Of a stretch of 64,000 nucleotides of DNA, positions 10,328 through 20,385 are shown one piece after another; positions within the stretch are counted from its first letter, which is position 1; each line of letters opens with the position of its first letter. The position numbers and the translations under genes were made by a program. A model generated the notes under the pieces. That model saw only the letters and a list, made by a program, of their open reading frames with translations. It was not told the DNA's origin and ran no database searches. Origin of the DNA: Brasenia schreberi (Eukaryota; Streptophyta; Magnoliopsida; Nymphaeales; Cabombaceae). The DNA lies in the NCBI GenBank assembly GCA_036023115.1, contig JAYKKT010000076.1, positions 3,906,001-3,970,000 on the forward strand, given 5' to 3'.

Positions 10328-10340
10328 GATGCCCCTCTTT
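10328..10340 (-). other. Polypurine tract of M1
   Basis: Minus strand AAAGAGGGGCATC lies directly before TGTAAACACC. This is the plus-strand primer site for reverse transcription and marks the start of the 3' LTR. Confidence 0.85.
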
Positions 10341-11501
10341 GGCCTTGTCCAAATAGATTTGGATAAGGGCAAAGATGACAAACACCCCTTTTAATGTCTC
10401 CCTAGATCTAGCCACGAAGAATATGGGATCGTCCCATTTTAACAAAATCTCAATTTTACAAACTCTGGTAGGAGGAGATATCACGCCAAAGGGTTCACTT
10501 ATGGAATCTGGTCCTAAATGGGATCATGTTCATGCAAGTACCATGCGTGGAATGCAGATGACATGGGTGTGGTGCCAAAAGTGGCGACCTCCCAGAGACC
10601 AGATGTAGTCGAACTCTAGAGACTTACAAGGTCTCTTGCTCCAAGTGAGCAAAAACCCTATGCTGTTCGATGTTCGGTTTTAAAACTTATTTACAAAAGC
10701 TATTTACAAAAGGGACAACTGTCTTGAGTCTCGATCCTAAGGATCTCGAGCTCTTCGTGCTTGCCCTTGTTTGAGTCTTAACACTCGCTTATCTAGCGGA
10801 GGTTTTGTAAGAAAACAAGCTTCATTTCAAATTCCTACGCCTTACTCGAAACGTCGAATTCTCAAACAGGATGAAATTCAAGTAAGTAAATCCTATTTTT
10901 ACTTTAGGATTCCTTGAAATGAACCATGCTTTAGCTTGGGATAAGCCAGGGATGGGAAAGAGATACCATGGTCCCTTCTGAAGCGTCCCGTGGTTTAAGG
11001 CATAGAAGGCGAAAAACTGCTCTTTTTGAGCTTTTTGGCCTCTTTTTCCTTTTTTTTCCATAGAGGGTCTCCCTTTGGGAGTATTTTTTCTTTAATCCCT
11101 CTTTTTTTATAAGAGAATCGATTTTTCTTTTTGAAGTCTGGTTTCTTTCTTTTGGAAAGAGACTCTAAATGGGAAATTCCCTTTTGTTTTGGGCCTTTGT
11201 TTTCCTTTTGGAAGGAGAAGAGAAGAGGAGAGGACTTATCCCAAGCCTACACTCGATCCATTCCAGATCAGCCTATTTAGAAATAGCACGTACTACTTGC
11301 AAGTATCTTGCTATGTTAAACTAGGCCCTTCTTTGTAAGATGAAGGATTTTGAAATGCAACCACGATTTTGAAAACTCCACTCTTTCACAAGTGTGAATT
11401 CTCTCACTTAGGGTCACACGAGTTCGCCTTTGCACCTTATTCACATGTCTCAGGGCAGCTATCCCTCTAAAATTTTCGAAAACTGGAATTTAATCCAGAT
11501 C
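10341..11501 (-). other. M1 3' untranslated spacer, no gene
   Basis: About 1.16 kb between pol and the polypurine tract. It is purine-rich on the minus strand around 11040-11230 and has no conserved frame among copies (compare 26197-27354 and 35796-36952). Tat/Ogre relatives often carry long noncoding segments here. I see nothing else in it. Confidence 0.75.
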
Positions 11502-14500
11502 CTACACATGATACTTCTTTAAGTATTGAATATTGATAGGATCTGCTAAATTCCTACCTTCTACATCGATCAACCAATATGAATTGTTCGTAGTGGTTGC
11601 TCGTACAACATAGGGTCCATCCCAGTTGGGGCGCCACTTGCCCAGGGGGTGTGGGCCACGATGGTGGATGGTTTTCAGGACCAGATCTCCCACTTCAAAG
11701 TGGCGAGGTCTCATGTGTTTGCTATAATGTCGGGCTATCCTTTGCCGGTATGCACGAGCATGATCCATGGCAAGGAGTCGCCTCTCATCTAGCAAATCTA
11801 GTTCGGCCATCCTAGCATGTTGAAGCGTCTCTAGGGGGAGGTCGAGTGCAATGGATGTATGGAATGAATGCAGTTGGGTATGAATGGGAAGAATGGCGTT
11901 TGTGCCATAGACTAATTCGAATGGTGTGGCATTCGTGGGAGTCCGGATGGAAGTCCTATAAGCCCATAAGGCTTCATCCAGCTTCTCATGCCACCTCCTA
12001 CCCTTCTCTAAGGTCTTCTCAATGATACCAATGAGAGTCTTGTTTGTGGCTTCGGCTTGGCCGTTGCCTTGAGGGTAGTAGGGTGAGGAGAAGTGGTGAG
12101 TTATGCCATACGTGTTGCACAACTTAACCATCCGCTCGTTCTTGAATGGGGTACCATTATCAGACACAAGGTCTCGTGGAACCCCAAATCGAGCCAAGAT
12201 ATTCCTCCGGATGAAAGCCACCACATGTTGCCCCATTACATTCGTTAGGGAAATGGCTTCCACCCACTTGGAGAAATACTCCGTGGCTGCTAAAATAAAA
12301 CGATGCCCATTCGAGGCCTTTGGAAATATGGGGCCTACAATGTCAAACGCCCACATGGTAAATGGCCAGGGGCTGACCACAGAATGCAATGCAGATGAAG
12401 GGATATGAATGGCGTGCCCATGCACTTGACATGGATGACACTTTCTAACATGATCGTGACAATCCTTTTTCAGGGTGGACCAAAAATAACCCCCTCTAAG
12501 TATTTTCATCGCCATCATGTTGGCATTAACATGACCTCCACATTCTCCGTCGTGTAACTCGTGCATCACTATCCTAGCCTCCTCTAGGTCGATACACCTA
12601 AGCAGAATGCCGGTAAAACTCTTTTTGTATAAGACCCCACCCAGAATGGTGTATCGGGTCGAAATCTTACGAATGAATGCCCTATTTTTGGATGTGGCAT
12701 CCTCGGTGAATCCCCCATTTTCTAAAAATTGTTTTATGTCATAGAACCAGGGTTTTTCAATAGACTCTGGGTTGTTTTGGCAAATATCCAAGTCGTGTGT
12801 GGATGGATGGGGCGCATGCCATATTTCCAAAGATCTGGTCCCTGAAATGGGATCGACCTTCAGGGCTGAACCCAAGGAAGAGAGGGCATCGGCGATGCCA
12901 TTGTCCTCTCTTCCCACGTGTGTGAGCTTACACGACTGGAAGGAGTGGACCAATCGAGTGGCCAACTCGTGATATGGAAGTAGTTTCTCATTACGTACTT
13001 GCCAAATTTTTAAAACCTGGTTTATGACAAGGAGCGAATCTCCAAAGACCTCGATGCATGATGCCCCTAGAGTTTTCGAAATCCTTAAGCCTTGTATGAG
13101 TGCTTCATACTCAGCTACGTTGTTGGAACATTCGAAATCTAAGCGGACCGCTATGGGAATCTCGCCCTTTTCAGGGGAGATTAGGATGATCCCGGCACCA
13201 GCCCCTCGTTGGTTTCGTGCCCCGTCGAAGTGCATCTTCCACACTTGGTTTTCAAAAGAATTTGCCAAAATGTGGTTTTGAAAATGGTTTTGCAATATGC
13301 CTTCATCAGGCATTTCGACAAGAGTGGGATATGCGTCCTCCAAGGGGAAGTCAGCCACGTAATCTGCTAGGGCTTGCCCCTTAACGGAGATCTGGTGATG
13401 GTATTTTAGATCATACTCCATTAGAAGGAGTTGCCATTTGCCCAATCTACCTGTGAGAATGGGTTTTTCGAACAAGTGCTTGATTGGATCAAGCTTGGAC
13501 ACTATCCAGATCTCATGATCTAGGAAGTAGTGTCTGAATTTCTGGCAGGCCCAGACTAGGGCCAAGCATGTCTTCTCCATGGCTTGATAATTTCGTTCAT
13601 AAGCCAAGAGAGTTTTCGAAATATAGTAGATGGCATACTCCTTATGGGTGTCATCCTCGTATTGAGCCAACAGGGCTCCTAAAGCGTTTACATGCACGGA
13701 GATGTATAATAAAAGCGGTTTTCCTTGCTTTGGAGGATTCAAAACGGGGGGATTAACTAAGTATGCCTTTAGTCTCTTGAAGGACTTTTGGCATTCGTCA
13801 TCCCATAAGAATTTCGTACCCTTCCTCAACAGTTTGTTGAAGGGTTCGCATCAAGTTGCCAGATTCGATATGAATCGGCGCACAGATTGTAATCGACCCT
13901 GGAGGCTACGGACTTGGGTGAGATTGGAGGGTGGAGCCATGTCTATGATGGCTCGACACTTAGAGGGGTCGACTTCTATTCCCCTTTGGCTCACCATAAA
14001 GCCTAGAAGCTTTCCTGATTCTACCCCGAACACACATTTTTGAGGGTTTAGCTTTACTTTGTAAAGCCTAAGCCTTTCGAAAATTTTTTGTAAACATTCG
14101 ATATGGGTGCATCGGGTTTTGGATTTTGCCAAGAGATCATCTACATACACTTCTACAAGCTCGTGAATTTGATCATGGAAGATCGTGTTCATGGCTCGTT
14201 GGTATGTTGCGCCGGCATTTTTCAAACCAAAGGGCATGACTGTATAGCAGTACGTGCCCCATGGGGTTGTGAAGGCGGTCTTACCCTGATCTCGTGGGCT
14301 TAGTTTGATTTGATTATAGCCTGAATAGCCATCCATAAATGAAAACATTTCATGATTTGCAGTACTATCGACTATCAAATCTATGTTTGGTAAAGGATAA
14401 TTATCCTTTGGAGTGGCTTTATTCAAGTTTCTGAAATCGATGCATATTCGAATTTTCCCATTGGTTTTTCGAACTACAACGATATTTGACAACCAATCAG

Positions 14501-15224
14501 AATACGCAATGGGTTTTATAAATCCGGCTTTTAGCAGATCTTCTAAACCCTCTTTGACTTGCGTGTGTACATTCGGGTGTATTTTCCTAAGCTTCTGCTT
14601 TATTGGTTTTACACCTACATCTAAGGGAAGACGATGCTCGACTATGCTGGGATCTATGCCCGGCATGTCTTCATACGTCCATGCAAACACATCCAAATAG
14701 GTCCGTAGAAATGCAATGAATGCTAACTTTTCAGTTTCATGCAAGCATGCGCCTATTTTGATGGTTTTGGGATTGGAATCATCTCCTAGGTTCACCTCTA
14801 TGAAATCTCCTCCTACTGATTGGGAAGGTTTTTCAAAATCGAGAATTCTATGAAATTCTGGGAGCTCAGAAGTGGGATCTTCCTCAAGGGGATCCACTTC
14901 TAGGCTTCGATCATTCTCGTGGACTTTAGACCCGAGGGAACTTGATGCGTGGTTTTCAAAATAACCTGGTTTTGTACTTGGATTTTCAAGTGATTTCGAA
15001 ATTTTTGGTCTGGCTATGCAGACGACGTTTCTTTCGAAATCCTTTTCTTTCGCCAAAGTTATACCAGGAGCAGCTATGTAGAAAATCTTTTTGGTATTTT
15101 CCAAATTTTCGATTTTTTTGGGTTTTTGTAAAACAAGAACTTTGGGAACTATACAAAGCACACTTTTTTCGAGTTTTTGCTTTTCCATTGTTTTTGGTTT
15201 TTCTTGTTTTTCGATTTTTTTCAT
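11502..15224 (-). pseudogene. pol: M1 pol: RT, RNase H, aRNH, integrase; one TGA
   Basis: One frame of 1240 codons with a single in-frame TGA at 13851-13853 (other copies have AGA). Order: lysine-rich leader; RT with FMDGYSGY, LPFGL-type MPFGLKNA and YVDD at residues 360-363; RT-linked RNase H region; a second RNase H (aRNH) with D667 in FDGARN, NVAEYEAL, GDSLLV and EDNGIADAL; and integrase with an HHCC finger near 885-925 and the D961-D1022-E1058 triad (35 residues between the last two). The C-terminus ends NIQYLKKYHV without a chromodomain. The aRNH domain and this ending are typical of the Tat lineage. The true pol N-terminus is unclear because it follows gag through a stop (see 15225-15301). 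Confidence 0.93.
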
Positions 15225-15301
15225 TTTAAGTTTTCAAATGTTTTTGGTATTTTTAGAAACAGGGATCTTCCGTCATACCTACAAAGGGAAAACACTATGG
15301 G
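15225..15301 (-). other. Gag-pol junction: in-frame stop and acceptor-like site
   Basis: After the gag TAA the minus strand runs through TTTTCCCTTTGTAG (AG at 15280-15279) into the pol leader. In P1 (22396 onward) and M3 the pol leader is in the same frame as gag, separated only by that TAA. M1 has lost one A near 15232 and is shifted. Expression of pol could use stop readthrough or splicing; Ogre elements are known to splice an intron near this point. Confidence 0.55.
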
Positions 15302-18172
15302 TTAGACTCGGAACAGGAGGTCAAAACCATAGGTCTCTTCTAAGACAGGCTCCGGGGCACCCTTGACCCAGGTGGTCACAGGGGGTGGCTCCGGCGGTAT
15401 TCGGGGAGTATAGCCGATCCCATATCGGCTTGGGTTGGCCCTAGGAAGGATGGGCTCTAGGAGACCCTGGTTTTGTGCCCCTAGACTCTGGTAGGGCGTG
15501 TAGCCCATGTTCAATAACATGTTCCACGACCTTTTGTTTTTTGAAAAGATGGGATATAAGTCGTGGTCCTGGAACATGCTATCGTCCATATTAGGCTCGT
15601 AGGGCCTTTTGTCCAGGGGTTTTGGAAATAGGGAACGCTTGGGTTTTCCTAGGAGGATTAGAGTCGGGAGGGGGCCTGTTTTGGGCGGCCCCTTCACACA
15701 TACAACCTTCCTAGGGTTGTTCAACACGAGCCGAGGTGGCTCGACCATAATTTGCCCCAGGTTAGCCTCGTGGGCCTGGGAGCTCGATAAACAAGGGGAG
15801 TTTATGATCCCCTGAAGCTGTGGGTGACTCTCACCTAGGATCACTACGACTTGGTCCCTAAAAGGGATCTTGACACACTTGTGGAAGGTGGATGGCACAG
15901 CGCACAAACTGTGTATCCAGGGTCTTCCCAGCAACAGGTTATAATGGGGGTGGATGTCCAAGACATGGAACACCCCCGTGTGTTCGATCCCTCCCGTTTC
16001 CATTGGGAGTTCGATGGATCCTAAAGGCCTAGACTCATTCCCATCGTATCCAGTGATAACGATGGGGCTTGGGTTCACTGAAGTCAAGGTGACTCCGATT
16101 TTGTACGCCACGTGAAGTGGAAGGATGTTGAGCCCTCCTCCACCATCGACTAGGCACCTGTCCAGAGAGTGGTTGTTTAGAACCACCTCGATATGCAGGG
16201 CCTGGTTATGGGTTTCGTAGGGTCTATCTACATCATCTTCCGAAAAGGTGATGGGCGATTTTGCTCCTAATAAAGCCACTTGGGCAGACAAGGACTCCGG
16301 ACTTATGTTCGAATCAACCTTGGCCCTTTCTAGAATTTTCTCTAAGACAAGTCTATGCCTAGGCGAGGTTTTGATAAGCTCTAGGATAGACATGTGAATA
16401 GGAATCTTTGAAAGGTGGTTTTCGAAATCATAAGGATTTAGGATGATTTTGTCCTTATCTGCTTTTGGCAGACCACTAGGGATACATGCTTTTGAGGGGC
16501 CAGGCACACTGACCACCTTTTGAGCACCTTGAAGGTGCGGGGGTTGGTAGATCCTCCCGGATCTAGTGACTTCCCCCACGACCAGCCTAGGGTTCGCGCT
16601 AAACTTGGCTCTAAGGATGAGCTGAGGAGAACCTTGGATTTTCAAAACTGGTTTTGTCGGGGTTTCCACTTTTGGTGGTCCCCGAATGACGACTTGGGCG
16701 GGCCTCTTGTATAATACAAGGATGGGCGCACAAGCAGGTCGACCAGGTTCGGGCTTTCGCGCTAGTTCCTTGGAAATGGTGAGGGTATATACCTCCTTTC
16801 CTTTCCCACTGCCACTGGCGTGTTTGGGAAAGGGTTCCTTGAAGATAGCTTGAGGTGGCTCAGATTCCGCAGTGACCTGGAGCCGGCCTTCCGCTATCAA
16901 GTTCTCAATTTTATTTAGAAGAGAGAAGCACCGTTTGGTATCATGGCCTTTGAGCCGATGATACTTGCAAAATCGGTTTAAATACCCCCCTTTGGACGTG
17001 ACTCCTTCGGGGATTTCAGGGAGTTCAATCATGCCCTGGGCAAGTAAGAGGTCTAGGACCTCCGACACAGGTTGCCCCAGCGGAGTGTACTCCCGTTTTT
17101 CAATTGGTTTTGAAAAATTGCGTTCTCTCTTATTTTCTATTTTTTCAAAATTTTTAGAAGTGCCCGCCATGCCTGGATCCACCCGGACATTGGCGATTTT
17201 ATGGGGCTTTGCCCCTTTGTCCGTTGTGGGCAGCCCATATGCGATGGGCTTTTCCACACGTGTTTTGGGAACGGCACTTCCTTTCCATAAGTGGTCGTAT
17301 GTCCCTTTTCGCAAGTTGGTTTCGAAAAGGGAGGCCTTTTTGATCAACTTATGGAAAGTTGAAATCTCATGGAGCGAGAGAAGGGTTTTTAACTCGCTTT
17401 TGAAATTATCCAGGATGAGCATTACTGCGCATCCTTCGGATATAGGCTCTCGCACTTGGCCTAAAAGAGACCTCCATCTTATAATGAAGGCATGCACGTC
17501 TTCGTTCATGCCTTGCTTTGTATCCCTTAAGGTATTCAGGGTTGGCGTGACTTCCACGTTGTGTGCAAATCTTTGCATGAAGCAGTTCGCTAACTCTTCA
17601 AAAGTAGCGAACTGGCTTAAGTCGTAGGAAGCCAGCCATTTGGCAGCTGTGCCTTTAAGGGATAGGGGGAACCAATACACCCATTTCATCGAGTCCTTTT
17701 TCTTCTTATGGGCTCGACGTGAGAAAAGCTGCAAGTGAGACCTAGGGTCTCCCATGCCATCATACCGATGGAAGTTCGGTATTTCATCGTCACTGTCTGT
17801 TTCGTAATCCATAGGAAGGAAATCAGACAGGGCGTAGCTTCTTTTCTCTTTATTTTGCCCTTTCAGCAGTTGCTGTAGGGCTTTACGGTACTTTTGTGTG
17901 AAGGACTCGTGGTATTGGTTGCCTTCCATTACGGAGGCCTCTTTTTGCTTGCGAGGTTTTTCATTTTTCTTTTTAGGCCTTTGTTCACCGTTTGATGAAC
18001 ATGAATCGCCTACTTCAGCCTCTTGGCTGAGAGCATCGATTTTGGCCTCAAATTCCCTTCTCAAGTCCTCGATTTCATCTAGTTTTATTTTGTTTTTGAA
18101 AATCCTCCTAGAGTGAGAACTTGATGCGCATGAGCCTTGGCTCGACACTTCACTTGGATTGGATTTTGACAT
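15302..18172 (-). CDS. gag: M1 gag-protease polyprotein (intact)
   Basis: 956 aa from the ATG at 18172-18170 (SMSKSNPSEVSS follows); the open frame three codons upstream has no ATG. Retrotransposon gag domain at about 130-285 (FPLSLKGTAAKWLASY, FMQRF). Zinc-finger-like C-x2-H-x4-H-x4-C at 402-415. Aspartic protease around 650-770, with Asp676 in VDGGGGLNIL and LLGRPW at 747-752. A C-terminal extension of about 190 residues has a G-patch-like segment (MGYTPYQSLGAQNQG...GIGYTP, 889-923). It forms particles, binds RNA and cleaves itself and pol. It stops with TAA before pol. Nearly identical to M3 gag. Confidence 0.95.
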   Translation of the reverse strand: MSKSNPSEVSSQGSCASSSHSRRIFKNKIKLDEIEDLRREFEAKIDALSQEAEVGDSCSSNGEQRPKKKNEKPRKQKEASVMEGNQYHESFTQKYRKALQQLLKGQNKEKRSYALSDFLPMDYETDSDDEIPNFHRYDGMGDPRSHLQLFSRRAHKKKKDSMKWVYWFPLSLKGTAAKWLASYDLSQFATFEELANCFMQRFAHNVEVTPTLNTLRDTKQGMNEDVHAFIIRWRSLLGQVREPISEGCAVMLILDNFKSELKTLLSLHEISTFHKLIKKASLFETNLRKGTYDHLWKGSAVPKTRVEKPIAYGLPTTDKGAKPHKIANVRVDPGMAGTSKNFEKIENKRERNFSKPIEKREYTPLGQPVSEVLDLLLAQGMIELPEIPEGVTSKGGYLNRFCKYHRLKGHDTKRCFSLLNKIENLIAEGRLQVTAESEPPQAIFKEPFPKHASGSGKGKEVYTLTISKELARKPEPGRPACAPILVLYKRPAQVVIRGPPKVETPTKPVLKIQGSPQLILRAKFSANPRLVVGEVTRSGRIYQPPHLQGAQKVVSVPGPSKACIPSGLPKADKDKIILNPYDFENHLSKIPIHMSILELIKTSPRHRLVLEKILERAKVDSNISPESLSAQVALLGAKSPITFSEDDVDRPYETHNQALHIEVVLNNHSLDRCLVDGGGGLNILPLHVAYKIGVTLTSVNPSPIVITGYDGNESRPLGSIELPMETGGIEHTGVFHVLDIHPHYNLLLGRPWIHSLCAVPSTFHKCVKIPFRDQVVVILGESHPQLQGIINSPCLSSSQAHEANLGQIMVEPPRLVLNNPRKVVCVKGPPKTGPLPTLILLGKPKRSLFPKPLDKRPYEPNMDDSMFQDHDLYPIFSKNKRSWNMLLNMGYTPYQSLGAQNQGLLEPILPRANPSRYGIGYTPRIPPEPPPVTTWVKGAPEPVLEETYGFDLLFRV

Positions 18173-18197
18173 GCTTTTCAAGCTTTTTCAAAATTTC

Positions 18198-18199
18198 CT
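18198..18199 (-). other. Putative 3' splice site upstream of M1 gag
   Basis: A long pyrimidine tract (TTGTTTTCTTTGCTTTTA) followed by CTTAG/G ends 25 nt before the gag ATG. It fits a plant acceptor consensus and pairs logically with the GTAAGT donors in the LTR leader. M3 keeps it (AG at 48221-48220) despite base changes around it. Confidence 0.5.
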
Positions 18200-18290
18200 A
18201 AGTAAAAGCAAAGAAAACAAGTTAAAACGACACCTTTATAAAATTTTCGCAAGACTTCTACAAGTAAACTCGATTTTTGAAAAGGCTCAC

Positions 18291-18308
18291 GTCCCACCGG
18301 GCGTGCCA
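18291..18308 (-). other. Primer-binding site of M1
   Basis: Minus strand TGGCACGCCCGGTGGGAC, 5 nt after the LTR terminus. TGG at its start fits pairing with a tRNA CCA end. I cannot assign the tRNA from memory; it is not the common initiator Met site. F2 has the related TGGCATGCCCGGTGGGAGC at 54332-54350. Confidence 0.8.
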
Positions 18309-18463
18309 ATCTCTGTAGACGCGCGAAAATCCCCGCCTCTTCGCCTCTTTCGTGGCTTGGAGTGGATCTTATCGTGCGTCTAAGGCCTATGTATACAAAT
18401 AGGGCGTGCCAGCTAGCTTACTTAAGCTAGCGAAGATATACTTAACACTGACTTCTAAACGTG

Positions 18464-18530
18464 GCGACTGTGAGCAAGTGAGCTCTTGTCGTCGCAGACC
18501 TTCTTGCACCGATGCGCAAGGGTCAGTCTG
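18464..18530 (-). other. U5 stem-loop pair, M1 5' LTR
   Basis: Identical to 7177-7243. In the unspliced genomic RNA this lies in the 5' leader about 150 nt upstream of the primer-binding site; it would be removed if the proposed leader intron is spliced. Confidence 0.5.
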
Positions 18531-18926
18531 TACGCTTTTGCAAAAAATCGAGTTTTTGGGGAGAAAATCTACGAAACGGTTTCGAGGTGTCTATTTCGGG
18601 TCTTTAAGATGCGATTGCATGTTTTAGATCACGTGGATTTGTACGTGCCTAAGTCTTTTCTTTTATCCCTTTTTGGGTCGCCTAGTTTGTGTGTTATGAA
18701 CACTCCACTACATGGGCGAATTCGAGCGGGGGTTGCTTCGATGCAATATGCGTCCTACCTCGTGGTATGGCGTAGATGCAATGCAAACTCACGCTACTCC
18801 AAAGGGAAAACCCGAAATGTAAAGACAATACTGAAGGGAAATAGCGGAAGGGAAATAACCGAAGGGAAATAACCGAAGGGAAATAACCGAAGGGAGATAT
18901 GTATATATCTTATGTATATGAGCCCT

Positions 18927-19437
18927 TACTCGGGTCTTGCAAATAAGAGCGAAGGCTCAATGTGGGTGCGTGCTTGAATTGAAAGACTTACACACACGAC
19001 ATGAAATTAAACCCAAATATAAATTGCAGTATGGCCTTGACTAAGGTCTTGGGAGTAAGAGCGAAGGCTCAATGTGTGTGAAAGTGCTCGAATTGAAAGA
19101 CTTACTCACACGACAAGAAATAAAACCCAAATAGTATAGGTCGGCCCTTACTTGGGTCTTTCAAATAAGAGCGAAAGCTCAATGTGTGTGAGAGTGTTTA
19201 AATTGAAAGACTTACTCACACGACATGAAATGAAACCCAAATAGTATAGGTCGGCCCTTACTTGGGTCTTTCAAATAAGAGCGAAAGCTCAATGTGTGTG
19301 AGAGTGTTTAAATTGAAAGACTTACTCACACGACATGAAATGAAACCCAAATAGTATAGGTCGGCCCTTACTTGGGTCTTTCAAATAAGAGCGAAAGCTC
19401 AATGTGTGTGAGAGTGATTGAATTGAAAAACAACGCA
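18927..19437 (-). repeat. 110-bp tandem repeats, M1 5' LTR
   Basis: Same five-unit array as in the 3' LTR and apparently identical to it, as expected when both LTRs were copied in one reverse transcription. Confidence 0.9.
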
Positions 19438-19664
19438 CCCAACTTAAATAAAACCCTTCGGAAATGAAATATATACGTACACTTATATATATTAGGGGCT
19501 GATTAGGCCCGTGTGTGTTCAAAATTGTGCACAACTAAGAGAGTGCACGTGTGTGGTTGTGCCAAGCCACGTTATTACAAGCGGGGGGAGACTATGCTCC
19601 GTTATTACAACCCCGTATCAAATTGAATTTCAAGCAAGTGTATGACTAAAGACCGAGTTTAGAC

Positions 19665-20120
19665 ACTTACGAGTAGCTGGTCCGTAGAGGTCTTGCTTGA
19701 GCGTGGCCTTGGCTTTGGGCTGCAAACGGGAGCTCCACGAAGGTATGTGACCAAGGGTGCTGGCCGGCTGCAAATGGGGCGCGGGATGGACGCCTCGAAG
19801 GGGACCGGTGGCAAGTGGGCGGCGCCTCCAAGTAGGGAGTTTAGAGTGGCTGAGCAAGTGGGTCTTAGGGTCACTAGGGAAGTTAGGTACTTAGGGAAAC
19901 TGGACCTAAAAGGTGAGCTAGTGGGAAGGCCAAAAAAGACACCTAGGGGGGGGGTTGGCCGAATGGGAGATGGTGGCTAAGTAGTGGCCAGCCACTTGGG
20001 TTATCCTAGGTTCGGCTAGGCTTAGGTGGTGGCGACAAAGGGGCTGAGCTGAAGGGAAGATGGGTGGCTAAGAGTGGAGAGGTGGTAGAGAGTGGCTTTG
20101 AGGGAGTTAGGGGAACTTAC
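19665..20120 (-). other. Putative leader donors and acceptor, M1 5' LTR
   Basis: On the minus strand: donor CG/GTAAGT at 20120-20115; acceptor TTTGCAG ending at 19720; donor TC/GTAAGT at 19670-19665. They define a first exon of about 230 nt from the predicted start near 20350, an exon of 49 nt, and a final intron to the acceptor at 18198. The last intron would remove the 110-bp array, stem-loops and primer-binding site, giving a compact gag mRNA. Inferred from consensus and conservation. Confidence 0.5.
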
Positions 20121-20377
20121 CGAATGGGGAGGAGTGGCGGATGGAGTGGGAGAGTGGCGGGTAGGTGGCTGTCGGCTGGTGGAGTTGGGGAAAGATGGTG
20201 GTGTCCGGCTGGGGGGCAGTGGTGGTGGACGGAAGAGGGAAGGTGGCGGAGCAGGTGGCGGCTGGTGGAGGAGCTGGAGCTGCTGGCTGTCGGCTGGTGG
20301 AAGATGGGAGAAGGAGAGGGCCCGGCTGAGTGTGGAGAGTGGTTCCCACTTGGAAAACCCGCCCACAATGAGGGGGG

Positions 20378-20385
20378 TTTAAATA
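20378..20385 (-). promoter_or_regulatory. TATA-like box, M1 5' LTR
   Basis: Minus strand TATTTAAA, about 1.2 kb from the LTR start; predicted core promoter of M1. Confidence 0.6.

Noticed and set aside
11502..11620. Chromodomain at the integrase C-terminus
   Set aside because: The protein ends soon after SYWLIDVEGRNL...LKKYHV, with no chromodomain motif, as in Tat-type elements.
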